A stretch of DNA of 64,000 nucleotides from Branchiostoma floridae (taxonomy: Eukaryota; Chordata; Leptocardii; Amphioxiformes; Branchiostomatidae), in NCBI RefSeq assembly GCF_000003815.2, contig NC_049986.1:4862556-4926555 (forward strand), written 5' to 3'. Position 1 is the stretch's first letter. Each line of letters starts with the position of its first letter. The notes beneath the pieces are model-generated. The model was not told the DNA's origin. It made no database searches and saw nothing but the letters and a program-made list of their open reading frames with translations. Of the stretch, positions 23,001-38,000 are shown one piece after another. Position numbers and translations under genes: made by a program.

Positions 23001-26000
23001 TACGCAGATGTGTTTGATATGACGTGTTTCATGACAAGAAGGATATTCAATGAAGTCCTTTATTGCACATTTTGCCACACTGGGCTGATCGATATGTTCT
23101 CGGCCACACCAAGAAATAATAAACACAGCTCAGATATCGAAGTATGTCAAGTATATAGTGTATATCTTTTATGAATGTGTACCAAAATCCTAGTTATTGT
23201 GATCATTACTTTGCAGGCGACACTCAGTAACGGTAAATAAGAGAGAAGTAAAATAACATGGACTATTGAGATGAGACATACACTTCTTTTTATGTGAAAT
23301 ATGAGGGGAATCGTTATCAAACATTGTGACAATGTCTTCAAAAAACTTACAGCATAGGAAAAGACGTTGCCTGGAAAGTAATGACTGCAATGATTTAAAA
23401 TTTGGAGGATATTGATAAAAGACTTCATACTACGAAGATGTGCCTCGAAATTTGAGTTGTGCTTATTACTTCTGGGTGAGGCCGAGAATTTATTGATCTC
23501 CCCTCGTAAGTACAGGTCACAGCAAAACATGTTGAACAGATACAAGCCAAGATTAGATGAATTCAAAGTCACCTTGCTTTTCAATTGGATTAGAGATAAA
23601 TAAACAGCCTGATATTCTTTATTTCACTTAATGAAGCTCATACTGTAATTTGAAGAGATGGGACCAGCGTGTCATATAAGCTTTTGAGATTACTAGGTAT
23701 TTGTAGAAAAGTTGTAGTGTTTTCATACAGTGATGTAATAATCTTACCATTTTTACAGAAGCCAGTGTGAACCACGCTGATGTCTTTTCCAAGAGAGCAG
23801 GATGTCACTTCCATCTGACACTCATTCCTATACGTCTCTGCATCCGATCCACAGACTGGCCCTGGCATCACCGAGCAGTCTGTCGCCGTCTTACAGACAC
23901 AAGCCGGCGTTCCGTCAAGAAGAACGCATTTCTCACCTTTCCCACAGGCGTGATGTTCACAGTGACCTTAAATGAGTTATATTTTACATGTCATTTCATT
24001 GACAACTACATTTCATCCAGGGGGAATTTGTCTACAGATTTTACAAAAAAAATATGCATAATGGCGACAACCAGTAGTATACATACGGTTACCTGTAGTA
24101 CGATTACGTGCAATAATAGCTTTGCCTTCAAACTATAGGCCTGTGTCCCTGACACTGTCTGTGGTAAAGTGCTTAAACACATCGTGCACAGCCACATGAT
24201 GAAATATCTAGACTCTCATGGCATTCTGTCCCCAGCGCAACAGGAAGGGTCTGTCCTAACCTAACCTGAACCTCGTGATGTGCGTGAGTAGCTTGACAAA
24301 AGGCACATTAGGGAAGGGAAGCATCCTGCATTTTCTCTTGTTATGTTACCCCTCTTGTCGTGAGATTGTGTTTGTGAGTGCTGATGGTCTTGCCGTGTAG
24401 GAAATGTACGCACTGATGCAGTCTGGAACCTTGCTGCTCCACGTGCCGTCATCTTCACACACCAGGTCCACCTCCGAGCTCAGGTTATAACCGCGCTCAC
24501 ACCAGAAGGAAACAATGGACCCCAGCAGGAAAGATGTCGGAGTCATCCCGCCGTGTACCGGAGCGCTCACCTCCCTGCACCTGTACACTGGAACATGAGG
24601 TATATACGCCGATACAATGTTTATTGACAGAGCGTAACGGGAGTCAAGTCCATGTCCATATATTACCCATAGTGCCTAATGGAACTTGAACAGCGTTACA
24701 GATATACTAGTATCCGTGCATACTTAGGACCTTTCATTCGGTCAACTGAAATGACGACAGAGATAAAGGTTACCTTGACAATAGGGCTTTGAACCTGTCC
24801 ATTGCCCTGTGGACTGGCACCGTCTGGTGCTGTTCCCCACGAGAGTATACTGCTCGTGGCACGAGTACGACACCTCCGTCCCCACCGTGTGGCTCCAGCG
24901 CGTCACTGTCCCATTCTGAGGCGGCAGAAGCCTGCTGCACGAATCTACAGACAAATCATCAACAACATGCATCAACAACAACAAAATTCCCGTGTCTCAG
25001 GCTAGAATTCCAAATTCTAGCCCGCCACAGGTAAGTGAGACATATGTGACACAAATGGTAGCATAAAATGCATGTACGTATTTTCTTTTTTTTATTTATG
25101 TCAACCAAGGACGTTATATAGTCCTTTTCCTCGCTTCTGTGCAAGATAAAATAAGATTACATCAACAAATCAACGTCAATAATGTATAACGTTATATACA
25201 AATGTCACAATGATGTAAACAAATGCAACACAAGTAGAACAAGCACAAGCAACAACAAAAACGGATACATATTATGAGGTAGAATGGAGTTACATTGGGG
25301 AGCAGCTGGGGCATGAACAAGTGAACCAGGAGCATATATTTTCCGGATCAAATCTGGTAGAGGTGAGAGTGTGTATCATAGTAAGTTTTGATTGGTTTTT
25401 AAAAGTTGAAGTGGCGTACTTAGTCATTTGCAGCTTGAACTGTAAGCGGGACCTTAAAGATACATGTGGATACTTGATGAAATGGTCGATGTCAATATCA
25501 TATAAGCCTAAGGCCATGTTGATTTGATTATATGGATGACATCCGCGCTCGCACCAATTTTCGGCCGTTTCAACAACAAAAAAAGTTTTCGACCACACAA
25601 TAAATTGTGCAAAGCAACTGTTAAGTGAGCACAAATATTCTGTAGATTGAAAAAAAAAGTATCAGAAAACAGATAACTAATGCCATAGAATGCCAAAATA
25701 AATCTTAAGTCAAAGAAAGGACAGAAAGAAAAAAATCTATTGTTGGTAGGGGGAGGTACTACTACAGAAAATTCAGGTATAGGTCCCGTTCAGGTCCAGA
25801 GGATCATTTCCAGGTGCGGACCTGAACCTGTGTGTGGAAACTTGAGAACTGGCAATACTCAAAACAATGGTCATAGACTCATACTCAAAACAATGTTAAT
25901 TGGTAAATTTTGCTACAAAGGAGTCTATTTGGTGGATCATTGGACTCCCACTAGCATTTTAAAATCCCATCTCCATGTAATATTTAGGCTAACTGTCTCT

Positions 26001-29000
26001 GTACCTTTGACTATAGAAACTTGGTACAATTGACAATAAACTCTACTTGACTTCACTCTTGTTGTCTTCTTGGCCCCCGGTAAGGCCCCAAATGCCTGCG
26101 GACATAGTGTGTTATTTTTTTTTTCAGGTCTGTTTTTTCGGATTGGTCCAAGAAGAAAAAGATGTTTTGTACCCGTATGATGTACTGGTCCCTAGACCTA
26201 ACTGTTGGTATACCATTCTATGTGTGTTTAGTCCTATTTTCAACCTTCCTGGCCCTTTTGATTTCATACTGAAAGCAACTTTTTTTTTTGGACAAACTTT
26301 TTTTTCATTCGCTCGCTCGCATCAGTTTTGGACTTCCCAGAGGATGTCATCCATATAATCAAATCAACATGGCCTAAGAAGCATTTAAAAAGAAAGGAGA
26401 AAGGATAAATCTAATGTTTCTCTGATTTTATATTTCACCATCACAGAATTCTGTACCTTCTGCTTGTACTAATGATTGAATTTCAGGTTTGAATCTGCAC
26501 TTCTTCTTTAGCATGGCAAGAGGACAGAAATGCTTTAGGGATATCCAGAGCACGGCACGTCACAAGCGAAGGAGCTCGTTTGGATATCCAGAATGTGCCC
26601 CGTAAAGCTAGGGGCACAACCCGCCGTACTTGCAAGTGCGTGCTGTCTACGTGCCAAAACGTGGGCAATCTTTTGGTATCCGTAAGTGGTAAGTACCGTC
26701 TCCGTACGAACACGTGACGAATCCCACGGATTTGGGAGCACGCAGACACGCCGTAGAAATTTAAGTGCATGCAGAACTTTCTCTGCTCTCGGGCTGCGGA
26801 TTCGCCCCCCGTACGTGCCAGTACGGGCGACGCACCTGCCCTGTACAGCCAATGAGCGCACAACGCACTGGCTCCGTGAGTGTTTTCTCATAGTCAATTG
26901 CTGTACGGACGGCGCACGTAACACGTGCGTGCTGCGCACGTCGTGATTGCGTGTTCCGTGATTACTTCGTGCTCCACTTGTTCACCTGTAAATGCCGATG
27001 CAGAACACACCTGTACTGTAACGAGGGAGCAGGTGCTCCGCAAGTACAACGCACGTGGTAAGCACATAGTTTCTGCAGTATATAAAGCCGAGTCGACGAA
27101 AGACTGCCAACCCGTCTCCAAGATGCGTAAGAATACGCAGAAGGAGCCGTCAGTTGCATCTGTACCAGCTTCGACCAGAGCCGCCCAAAAGAAAGACCTT
27201 GAAAGGTCGTCCTATATCCCCGAAAATCTTACGTTCATCGCACTTGAACGAACGCACTTACACCATGTGAGTGGGAAGTAAGGAAACCGTACGTAAGCAG
27301 CACGTGTAGGTAGGGCCTGCATACATTAACGTGGCAATCGCACAGAGACCGTACGTAAGCACGTGCAACTCACCTACCACTTGCGCAACGAATGATGAAC
27401 GCAACCGCTCGCAGCCAGGCGTGGCGTGCAGAGCGACCGTGCGAGTGACGTGCGTTGACGTACTCCCTCCCTGCTCTTGCCAGTCGTTCCCCACGTTTTC
27501 AGAAATACGTGACGGACGTGACCTCCCAGAAAAAACGTACGGGCAAATTGCACGTACGGCGGGTTGTGCCCCTAGCTTAAGGAGTGCAATATGGATAAGC
27601 CGACGTGTTTATCCGGAAAGTGCATTTGGGGGAGGAGCTAAGTGTCCCAGGAGGCGGAGACTATCTTGCATGTGATTTTCGTGGTCAGAAGGCCGCAATC
27701 TTTGTTCTCCCGTGCGGGGTTTCTTTTGTTTGATTGGTTTGCTGCTACAGTTCTTTTTCGAACTATTGAACCGGAGATAGCGGTACTTCAGTGCGTGTGC
27801 CCCAGTAAACACGTCGCGGGCAAGCGGCATTTCTGGATGCGCTCTATCGATCCTAAACATTAAGAGGGTTGCGGGTCCCAAGAACAGACTCGCTTTGAAA
27901 CACATCTTGGATATCCAGAACACAGCCGACTATGACCACGCGGAACGCCATCATATCACTGGTAATCAGAATATGCAATGTGGAGTAGAGATTTAACTGT
28001 GAAAGGGATGCTCATATGCCATCGTGAATCAAATTAACTTACTGAGTACTTGAACAACTACAGTGGCTCCTTGGTTGTCCGGACTGCCCACCTGACAGGT
28101 GTAGTTCCCGGCGTGCTGCTTGGAGATGGACGGAAGGAAGAGACGCTTGTGGGTTTCGTCATGGACGAAGAACTGATCAAAAAAGTCCGTCGCAGTGCTA
28201 AACATATCAATGTGAAAGTAGTGAACAAAGTTTGAATGTTCTTGGTCAAAAATATTGAATATTCACCCTTATCAAATATGAACAAAAAAATCGTTATTTG
28301 CAAAATTTGTGAATTATAACGAAAGCTTAGAACAGCATGTTCCGCAGGCCAGTGTGCGAAAAAAAGCTGTGCTTATGAATGTCGGACGATCCGACAGCAG
28401 GGCAATTCGGCCCTTTGCAGGACTATTCGGCCCCCGGGCCAAATCGGACCTTCACACCAAATTCAGGTCATTTGGTTGGAATACAAGGGTATAGGAGCCA
28501 ACAATATACGTTTAAAGTAAAAACGGCCAAATATTGAAGTGATGTATGTTAAAATGTCGGTGTGGCATATGTCCAAAGTACCAAATTGCAGGTCATTTGG
28601 TTGGAATGCTAGGGCACAGGGGTCCAAAAATATATTTTTGGTCTAAGAATGACCAAAAACCACGAATAAAGTAATTTCAAGGCCTTTTATGGCCATGCCA
28701 AATTTCAACTCATTGAAAAAATTTAAAAAGTTGAAACCAAAATGGCTTTTGAAAATAGTTCCCCGCAATACAAGAATTTGCTCTTCCGGAACACCCCTAT
28801 CTATGTAAAATGAACTGGTCAATCCTTCTGCTTAAGCTACTCTTATTATAACAAATTTCAGATCAGTTGGCTTTTTCATGACACAAGAAGCCAAAATATA
28901 CATTTTGGTCAAAAATTACAAACTAATCCAAATTTAACAATTTCATAATTGATGTACACCATAACTGTGAATGGAGCCCTGTGTGCATATACTGTATGCC

Positions 29001-32000
29001 TCATACCAAATTCCTTGTCATTTGGTTGTTTATACGACTATACATTTTAGTTTAAAAATGGCAAAAATCCCCAACTTCAACAATTGTAAAGTAGGTATAT
29101 TCGCACCTTGGCGTTATCCCAAGTACGACTTTTTAGTTTTACTAAGAGGTTGGCAGCCTGACCGATTCGAGTGTCGCCTTCACGGTTTCACATTTCCAGC
29201 AGAGGAGGCTTTGACTTTAAAGTCTTGAATGAAGGCATGATTATTTGGCGAAGGTGTTCGTGGAACTCTAGTTTGTTTATGTTGGCAAGAGGGGATTTAT
29301 TTTGGCGAAAGTACTTTTCAAAAGAGAAGTTGAATTTAGAGTAGGCACGTGTAGAATGATGTCTGTAGACATAAATGTGTAAGTCATCACATTTTATTTT
29401 ATATGCCTGGAGTTATAAAATTTCGCCATAAATTATGCAAATAAGACCTCAATTTACATAATTGATATCATATTGTATCAAGCATCACCATACCAAAAAT
29501 CATGATGGTCCTTTCATTCCTTCTTGACTTATTGGCTTTCAAAGTCTTTGATTAAACTGGCTCCTGTAGTTCCAAAAAATGGTGGTAAGGGACACATGTA
29601 CATACATACACCTCTTACTCTCTGCCCTCTTTCTCAGTTACTTATGTGACAGCTTTGAAAGTCATATCATGGAATGCAGTGGATTTATGAACTTTTCTTA
29701 TCAATTATGCAAATTAGCTGTGAATTTGCATGATTAGTATCTTATTATGTAAGTCTTCACTTGCGCTACATAGATACAAAAATCATGACGATCCGCCAAC
29801 ACGTTCGTATTTTCCATTTATTATGCAAATGAGGTAGTTGATATCTATCGACATTTCTGTTCTTCCCAGCTACATACGTGACAAGTTTTAAAGTCCTATC
29901 ATAGAATGCAGTGAATCTATAAACTTTCCTCGTTGATTATGCAAATTAGCTGTTGATTTGCATAATGAGTATCAGTATCACTCATTTTATCTACATACCA
30001 AAAAACATGACGATCTGTCAACACGTTCTCGAGTTATTCTCGTCCAAAATTTGAAAGGTAACCGGCGCCTGCAGTTCCAATAGCTAAGGGGCCCAAACTC
30101 ACAGCACTTACTCTCGGCTACAAGGACTATCTACTACTCAAAAAAATCACCTTCTGACGAGGATAACTCAAGAAGGGAACAACGGATTTTCATGATTTTT
30201 GGTATGTAGGTACCTTAGACAATGTTGTACAAGATGAAATACTAATTATGCAAAATAGGAGTATATTTGCATAATTAATGAGAATATTCTATCATAGCAG
30301 TTTTTACAATGTATCTCTTGTCCCGTACGTGATATGGTCGTGACATTTAGGCAATAGATAGCTTTTAGCGTCATGACAAAGTGAGGCAAGTTTCAGTCGC
30401 CTAACATTCAACTGTGGAACTGCAGGGGCGTTTTTGTCAAGACACTCCAAAGAGGATAACTGCAGAAAGGAACGGCGGATTGCCTGCATTTTAGGTATGC
30501 AGGTAGCTTGGGCAAAGATGTTCATATTGATATGCACTTTATGCAAATAAGGACTTAATTTGCATAATTAATGAGGAAATTGTATAATTCCATTGTTTGC
30601 AATAACTGGACATCGATAAATGTAACACTTGTTAATTATAATCGGTGGAACATATGCAGATATCAAATATGCAAATGAGGAACTTGTTTGCATAATTTAT
30701 GTAAAAATTGCAAAACAACTTTATGATTTATGATTTGAATTGGAAATTTTACTTGTGACATGTACTGTACGTTATTCAATGATGAACAACACCATGCATA
30801 AATCATGTTAATGTTAAGTCATTTGCATGAAATTAACAAAAGTTCTAAATATTCATGGAGGTATGAGGTCACCGAACTCTAGTTATCTCCATGAAATGTC
30901 ATGGAGGTTATATTTTCACTAGCGTTTGTGTGTGTGTGTGTATGTGTCTGTCAACAAGATAACTCAAGAACGGCAAGAGGGAATGGTTCATACTTGGTGT
31001 GTTGGTGGGGTGTGATGAAAGCTAGAAGTGGTTAGATTTTGGACCCCCTAGCTTCTTTCCTTGGTACTGCAGCGCAACTCCCGATTTTGCTATCTCATGT
31101 TCTGAACACGCTACGGTCACGATTTTGAGGCGTTAGGTAGCTCTTGTGCTCAGAAAGAAGTGACATAAGTTTGGGCTCCCTAGCAGGGGCATTTTGTCAA
31201 AAAATTCTGCAGTGGATAACTGAAAAAGGGAACTACGGATTTTCATGATTTTTGGTATGTAGGTACCTCAGACAATGTTGTACAAGATGAACTACTAATT
31301 ATGCAAAATTAGATTATATTTGCATAATTAATGACAATATTCTATCATAGCAGTTTTTTTCAATGTATCTCTTGGACCGGACATGATATGGTTTTAATGT
31401 TTGGGTGGTAGATAGCTTTTAATGTCATGACAAAGTGGGTCAAGTTTCAGGCCCCTAACATTTAATGTTGGAACTGCAGGGGCGTTTTTGTCAAGACATT
31501 CCAAAGAGGATAGCTATAGAAAGGAATGACGGATTGACATCATTTTTGGCATGCCGGTAGCTTAGGCAAAGATGTTCATAATGATATGCATTTTATGCAA
31601 ATGAGGACTTAATTTGCATAATTAATCAGAATGTTGTACAATTCCGTTGTTTTCAATAACTGAACTTTAGTAAATGCAACACATGTAAGTTATGATAGGT
31701 GAAACAGTACAGGACCTTTGATTGCTTGAACTGGTTTGACTGTTCCATGGTTGCCACTTCCACGAGAGTTCCGGAACACGATGTTTTCCCCCAGATGTCA
31801 GTGTACAGTCCAGGGCGAGGTCCGCTCCAGTATACACCTCTATCACGTCTCCGTGAGCACGTGGCACCAGGCCGTGTTGCAGCTGGAAAGTCAACTCTAA
31901 GCCAAACACCAAAAGGTAACAATAATAGGAGGTGATATTTGGCCAAGTCAAAACATTGTCGCTTGACATATTTTCACGGTGACCATTAAGCCATCATTCA

Positions 32001-35000
32001 GCGAATCTACAAGCACAACATTTGAGATATTCAGTCCCATGTCTTTGTCTTACTCTAGACACACAGGTTTTACTAACATTTTCCTGCCATGCTATTTGTG
32101 CAGTGGTTGCTTTCTGCCCAGTGAGGACTCTGTCATCATATCAAGTTTATTGCAGATTCTTACCCGCGGGCTAATTGCAACCAACACGAAATGGTAAAGT
32201 GTATAACAATATAGCACGTGTCTACTCTAGATTCTGAGTTATTAGCTCAGGGTTCCACTTCTTTTTCAGAGACAGTGGGATCCCGCCTTTTCTGTAATGT
32301 GTGGGTTTGTGATATCAGGAGTATAGTAGTTTTTGCATTGAGACATTTGGGTGGAATTTAGTGACAGATTGAAATATTATGTGCTTCGCTTTCCACTATG
32401 TTTCACGTGCAGTATTTACAAGTTTTTTCGCACATGGGTAGCGTCTTGTACCTCCCTTACTCAATTTCAAGAAAATGGGCACTAATTCTAATTTTGCTTA
32501 TTTCCGAGCTAAGATCTACTTTTGAATATATTTCCATAGTAACGTTATGTGCTGCTCTGCAAATCTTATACAACCGGTATAAATACTCAAATCAGCATCC
32601 AAAGAATAGAAATATACGTACTTGGCACGCATTGGATGTCTTCAGCGTCCCACCCGTTTGCCGTGCAGGTTTGGATATTTTGTCCAACAAGGACGTACCC
32701 AGGATAGCAGTCAAACTCGACAGTGTTGCCCTCATACAGCAGTTCACAATCCGGGCTGGCCTGGCAGTAACCAAACTCTGGTGTTCGGAAATGGCCAGAG
32801 CAGGAAGCTGTATAATGATGATGATGATGTTCTAGCATCAAACTGCCGATGAACAATATGTTACACTGATTTATCTTTACCAGCGGAGTGATCTATATCC
32901 GTTGTTTAAAAAACAGTATTTATGTATTTATGGATATCAAGTCGACCGACAGTGATTTCAAACTGCAATTTTTGAAAATGTTGCAGATTCATGTAACAAC
33001 AGATATGTGTTACCCTAATGTTAAAAATTGTTGCAGTTTGATATAACAACGGATGTAGGTTACCCAATGGATAAAGGTGAACAGATTTTTACGTTAAACG
33101 ACTTTTTTCTTCACATTGCACTTCAGCACAGTTGTGTCTGCTTACGGATGCCTTCCCAAAAGTAAAGTATTTTCGTTACATGTTACCCGACTCTTATCCT
33201 TGATTCCGAGTCCAGCAGCTCTATAAGTGTGCTATGTTACAGACTGACAAGCATGGCCAAGTTAGACAAAATGGTGGACTGGGTTGAACTACCATTTTTG
33301 CTATCTTTTTGCTACGAAGGATGGATAAACTTGATAACTGATATGTACGTGATGGTTCATCATTGTGGTTAAACTACTGCAGTAGATATGTAACAAATAA
33401 TGTATTCTTACACCCAATGACGACCACGGAGGTATTGTTGGATTACAGACAGTAGACATGAGCAAAAATTGATATAATGTTACATTTCCTAATGATTTCC
33501 CTTTCTGCTACACAGAATATGTAAGAATTATCAAAGTGTTCTTAATACAGATATAATTTTTGCATGAAGTCGAATTCGTCAAACACTGCTTTGCCAACAG
33601 GGTGGTACTGGTTGTAATTTTGTTACGTTTTCCTCAGTGACTCTTACTTTGCCTAACATCACCCAGAGGGTAATGAATACTCGTTAACCATGTGCTTTCC
33701 AGGTTTCTAACAGAGTTACCAACAGGTTGGCACTACTTACAAATTTGGTCATTTTGTTGATTTTCAAGACTGTGGGTTTTTTTTGGGGGGGGGCGACTAC
33801 TCTCTCTTCGCAGCCAGGGGCTGAATTGTGAGGAGCTTACAATAGGCGGGGCTACGTCACAAGGGTCTGAAATGACAACCTGTATACAGCGCCTAATGAC
33901 CTCAATACGACAGTAATTGCCCCAGTTGCAGCCAGGGACTGTACGGTTTTTAGCCATTCACACCGCACCATCGCACGTGTGGTGGGTTCTTTAACGTGCT
34001 CGAGGTGTGGCTCTCCCCAAACACGAGACCTCCATTTAACGTCCTATCCGAGGGACGGCCCTAGCCGAAGCTAGTTACTCATTTTAACCTGAGTAAAGTG
34101 AGGAAATCCTGTAAAGTGCCTTTTCCAAGGGCACAAGATCGGTGAAACGGCAAGATACGAACTCGAGACCTCTCGGTCCTGAGCCAAACACGCTGCCGCT
34201 GCGCCACGCGATCTCACGTGGTTGTGTTGTTTGTGACGCCAAGTCGAAGTAGATTCCACCTTACCGATGATGTCCAGGTTGATGTACTCAGCCCTCCCAG
34301 CGCTGTCCCGACACTCAAGTCTTCCACTGTGGTCAGCAGCAGACACTTTTCTTATCTCCACTTGCCAAGTGTGCCTTCCATCGCTTAGAGGGTACTGTAT
34401 ACTGTTCGGTATCTGTATTCAATTGATAAAGTAGTATCAGCATGGCATTCTACTGTTAGAATGGGGTCTTTTCTTCCCAATTTCAACAAGGAAAAAAAAA
34501 CGCACAAATTAATTACCTACTTTACTTCCATTGGCTCCTAACTGACTGCAGCGTTTACCAGTGCATACAGAGCAATCTTAGGACCGGCACAGTTTCTTTT
34601 ATATTTGCAAACATCTCCACTGATTTCACATACAAGAGGCTTATGAGCATTCCTTTATTGGGCAAAATCACTGATAGCTGGTTTGGGTGGAGTGACCAGT
34701 AGGCTCAGCCGACCACCCCCCCCCCCCCCCCGTCATAGCAGGACCTCTCACTTACATTTGTAACCTATCCCTATCTTCAAAGAACTGGACGTTATATAAC
34801 GTCCTTGTCTTAGCAAACTTCATGATGATTTTTAGTACAACCTTGATTCATCTTACTGGCTCCATCATTGAAAATATGGAAAAGGGATTTACTATTTCTT
34901 GGTCTCAAGAAAGTATCTGATACGATATGTCATAACATCAGCGTTTCAAGACGTATTAGGAACGCAAATTTTTCTGTTGTAAACAGTGTGTGTCTCAAGA

Positions 35001-38000
35001 CGTGATTTCTGCTGTGCGTCTTGAGCCAGCTCCAGAGGTACTAATGATAAGGTGTGGTCACAGCATAGATAAAATCCCTATCGACCAGAGGGTTTGTCTA
35101 TTCTGTCCAGAGCTAATCGAAGACGAATATCACTTTATGGTTGTATGTCCCAAATATTCCGACATACGCAATTCTCTAGGCTGTCATTTTATACACACGG
35201 ATTTATCCTAATGGACCTAAAGTGCAAATTCAAATACATCATGACATGTGACAATCCCTGCACGGCAGATATAGGAAAATTATCAAATAAGGTTTAGACA
35301 TTAGTAATTCCTCAAATGATTGTAAAAGCCTCCAATGATTGTAAGAAACTTATCCCATACTACAACTCCTGTATTAGATAGATACGCCTTAAGTTAAGTT
35401 ATAGGACTGTAGTTATGTAGATGCCATACTTGTACCTCGTACAATTGTTGTGCAATAAAGTTATATTTATATATTTATAAAGATAGAGAAAAAAGACGCT
35501 CAGTAGGAGTGCCAAGACACAGTTTTCCTGTGTAAAGAGAACACGTCTCAGAGCCAGCTTTAAGCGGTGTTTCTGGGGTCCGGGGATGTATTATTGAGCC
35601 GACCATGTACGATCTCAGCAGCATTTTGGATCTGTGTTTACTAAGAGATTGACTTTCATTGTACATTTTTGGCGAGCCTAATAGTAGTGCGTCCGTTTGA
35701 CAAGAATTCCCAAAATTACGCAGGCATGTCAGGAATTTTTCCACGCCTGCGTAGTTATATCATCCCTTATTAAAGAAGAGAATAACTCGGGAATGGGCTG
35801 ACGGATCTTCATGATATTTAGCATGTTGGTAGGGTAGGATATGCCTTGCATAATTGAATGCTAATCATGCAAAGCATTGGCTAATTTGCACAATCAATGA
35901 GGAAAGCTTATAAATACACTGCATGAATACTAAAAAAATATGCCATTTGTAACTCAAAAAGAGAGAAATATTAGGCTTACTGTTAAGTATATATCCGATT
36001 GGCAAAAATTCCCGAAATTCCACAGCAATTTGTCCGCGCGTGCGCAATTGCACCATCCTTTTGAAAGGGAATTACTCTGGAGGGGGTTGACGGATCATCG
36101 TGATTTTTTATATGTAGATAACGTCGGAGATGCCTTCATAAATAAGGGCTATTATGCAAACCAGAGGTTAATTTGCATAATCAGTGAGCACAGTTTATTA
36201 AGTCACAGCATTTCATAATACTAGGACATTTAAACATGACATATGTAACTAGAAAAGAGACAGATATCGATAGACATCAATTATACAAATTGTTACCTAA
36301 TGTAAACAATCAATGAGAACCTGTTACTTTTAAGTGTTAAATGACAAAAATTTCATTCTTGCGACATTTGGCAGCAACATGTACGTTAAGTTGAATATGC
36401 AGACATAAGCCATGCAAATCAGGGTCTCATTTACATAATTTATGAGAAAATACTACAAAAGCTTTCTTTGCTAAGACTTTCATACTTTGAACACATTGTT
36501 TAGGTAGAGGGGATGATCAACTGATAGCTTTTATGCATATGAGGACCTCATTTGTATAATCAATGAGAAACATTTATAATAGGTCACTCGTCACAAGAGA
36601 TCGCCTTTCTTGTTAACGGCTATCACAGCCCACAAACATCCATCGCGTAAAAAAATCTTCGTATATATAGCCAGGCGAAAGGATGGAACACATATACGAC
36701 ACACCTACAGCAACAACCATTAATACTTAAACAATAAAATCGTCACCATGGTAATAGTTTCTATTGCCACACTTTTTCTTTCTTATTTTTGACATATTTT
36801 CTCACTTCTTTGCAAAGGGACAGATTTTTTCTGATCATAGTTAGAAAAAAAGTTTAAGCAAAAAGGCTAATTTTAACACAGAGGAACAAATTTATTTTGA
36901 CTAAGATAAGATATAAATGGTCACCTTTCTTATTTCTGTTTGACATTTTTTTTTATTCCTGTTGCAGCCCGTCATGGCTGCAGAATTAACACATTGACTC
37001 ACCTCCATGCCATTGATTGTGAAGGGGCCTCCAGACGTATTGCTGACTGCTGGTTCCTGTGTCAGTCTGCACTCCACGGTCACGTTCTCCGAACCTTCTC
37101 TCACCTGGACCGTCCTCCGGACAATACTCCAATCTGTCCGCATTGTCATCTTGTCCAACCCTGGGTCCAATAATGCAATTTCAGTAAGCTATGTAACAAA
37201 TGGTTTGAATGTCTGAGCCTTTTGTTTCCGCTACTTTGAAGAAGGAATAAGTTGAAGTAACGGCTTGCGAAGACAACATTTCCATATGGTATGACCCACA
37301 TGGTTGAGCAAGTCCCAAGGTACGGATCTTCATAAGGTTGAGCAGTTTGAATGAATGAATGAATGAAGCAGTTTGAATGAATGAATGAATGAATGAATGA
37401 ATGAAGGAAGGAAGGAAGGAATGAAGGAATGAAGGAATGAAGGATTGAATCAAGATCCGAAGGAATGAATCAAGATCCGTACCTTAGGACTTGCTCAACT
37501 ATGGAAATGCTGTTGTCTTCGCCAGCCGTTACTTTTGTGTACTTTTAAAAGCGTTGAATGAATGAATGAAACAAATGAATCTAGCCCAGAATGAGAATTG
37601 CTGTTCCCCAACGCTGCAGCAGGGGAACAGTGAGTAAGGTGTAAAACTCACGCGGTAAACATTCGGGGACGCTGCCGTACCAATCCCCATTGGCACAGGT
37701 AACCTGTTCAGACCCGTGCAGCTCGTACCCAACAACACAGTAGAAGGTCTGGTTGACCGTGTCCGATGCTGGCTGCTCCAGGACGGTGCTGTAGCCATCA
37801 GCTGGGTCCTGAAGACGACGGCTCCCACATGTCTCTGCAATTACATTCAATTTGTTAAATCTAAGTTAAGTTAAAGTCTACCCGCTCTGGTAAATTCAAT
37901 TGTTGTCGCACAAAATTAGCGTCAAGCATGAAGTGTGAAGAATATGTGGAAATCACGTGCATAGGAATCACATGATCCAGGGGCCGAACTAAGTTTTGTT

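Noticed and set aside
22806-23126. Minus frame with repeated SYCNVTS, tempting as a repeat protein
   Set aside because: It is the translation of an intronic tandem repeat, is out of frame with the Kunitz exon and lacks suitable splice sites.
26483-27923. Cluster of overlapping Arg/Cys-rich frames on both strands
   Set aside because: Falls on a GC-rich MITE with perfect terminal repeats; open frames reflect composition.
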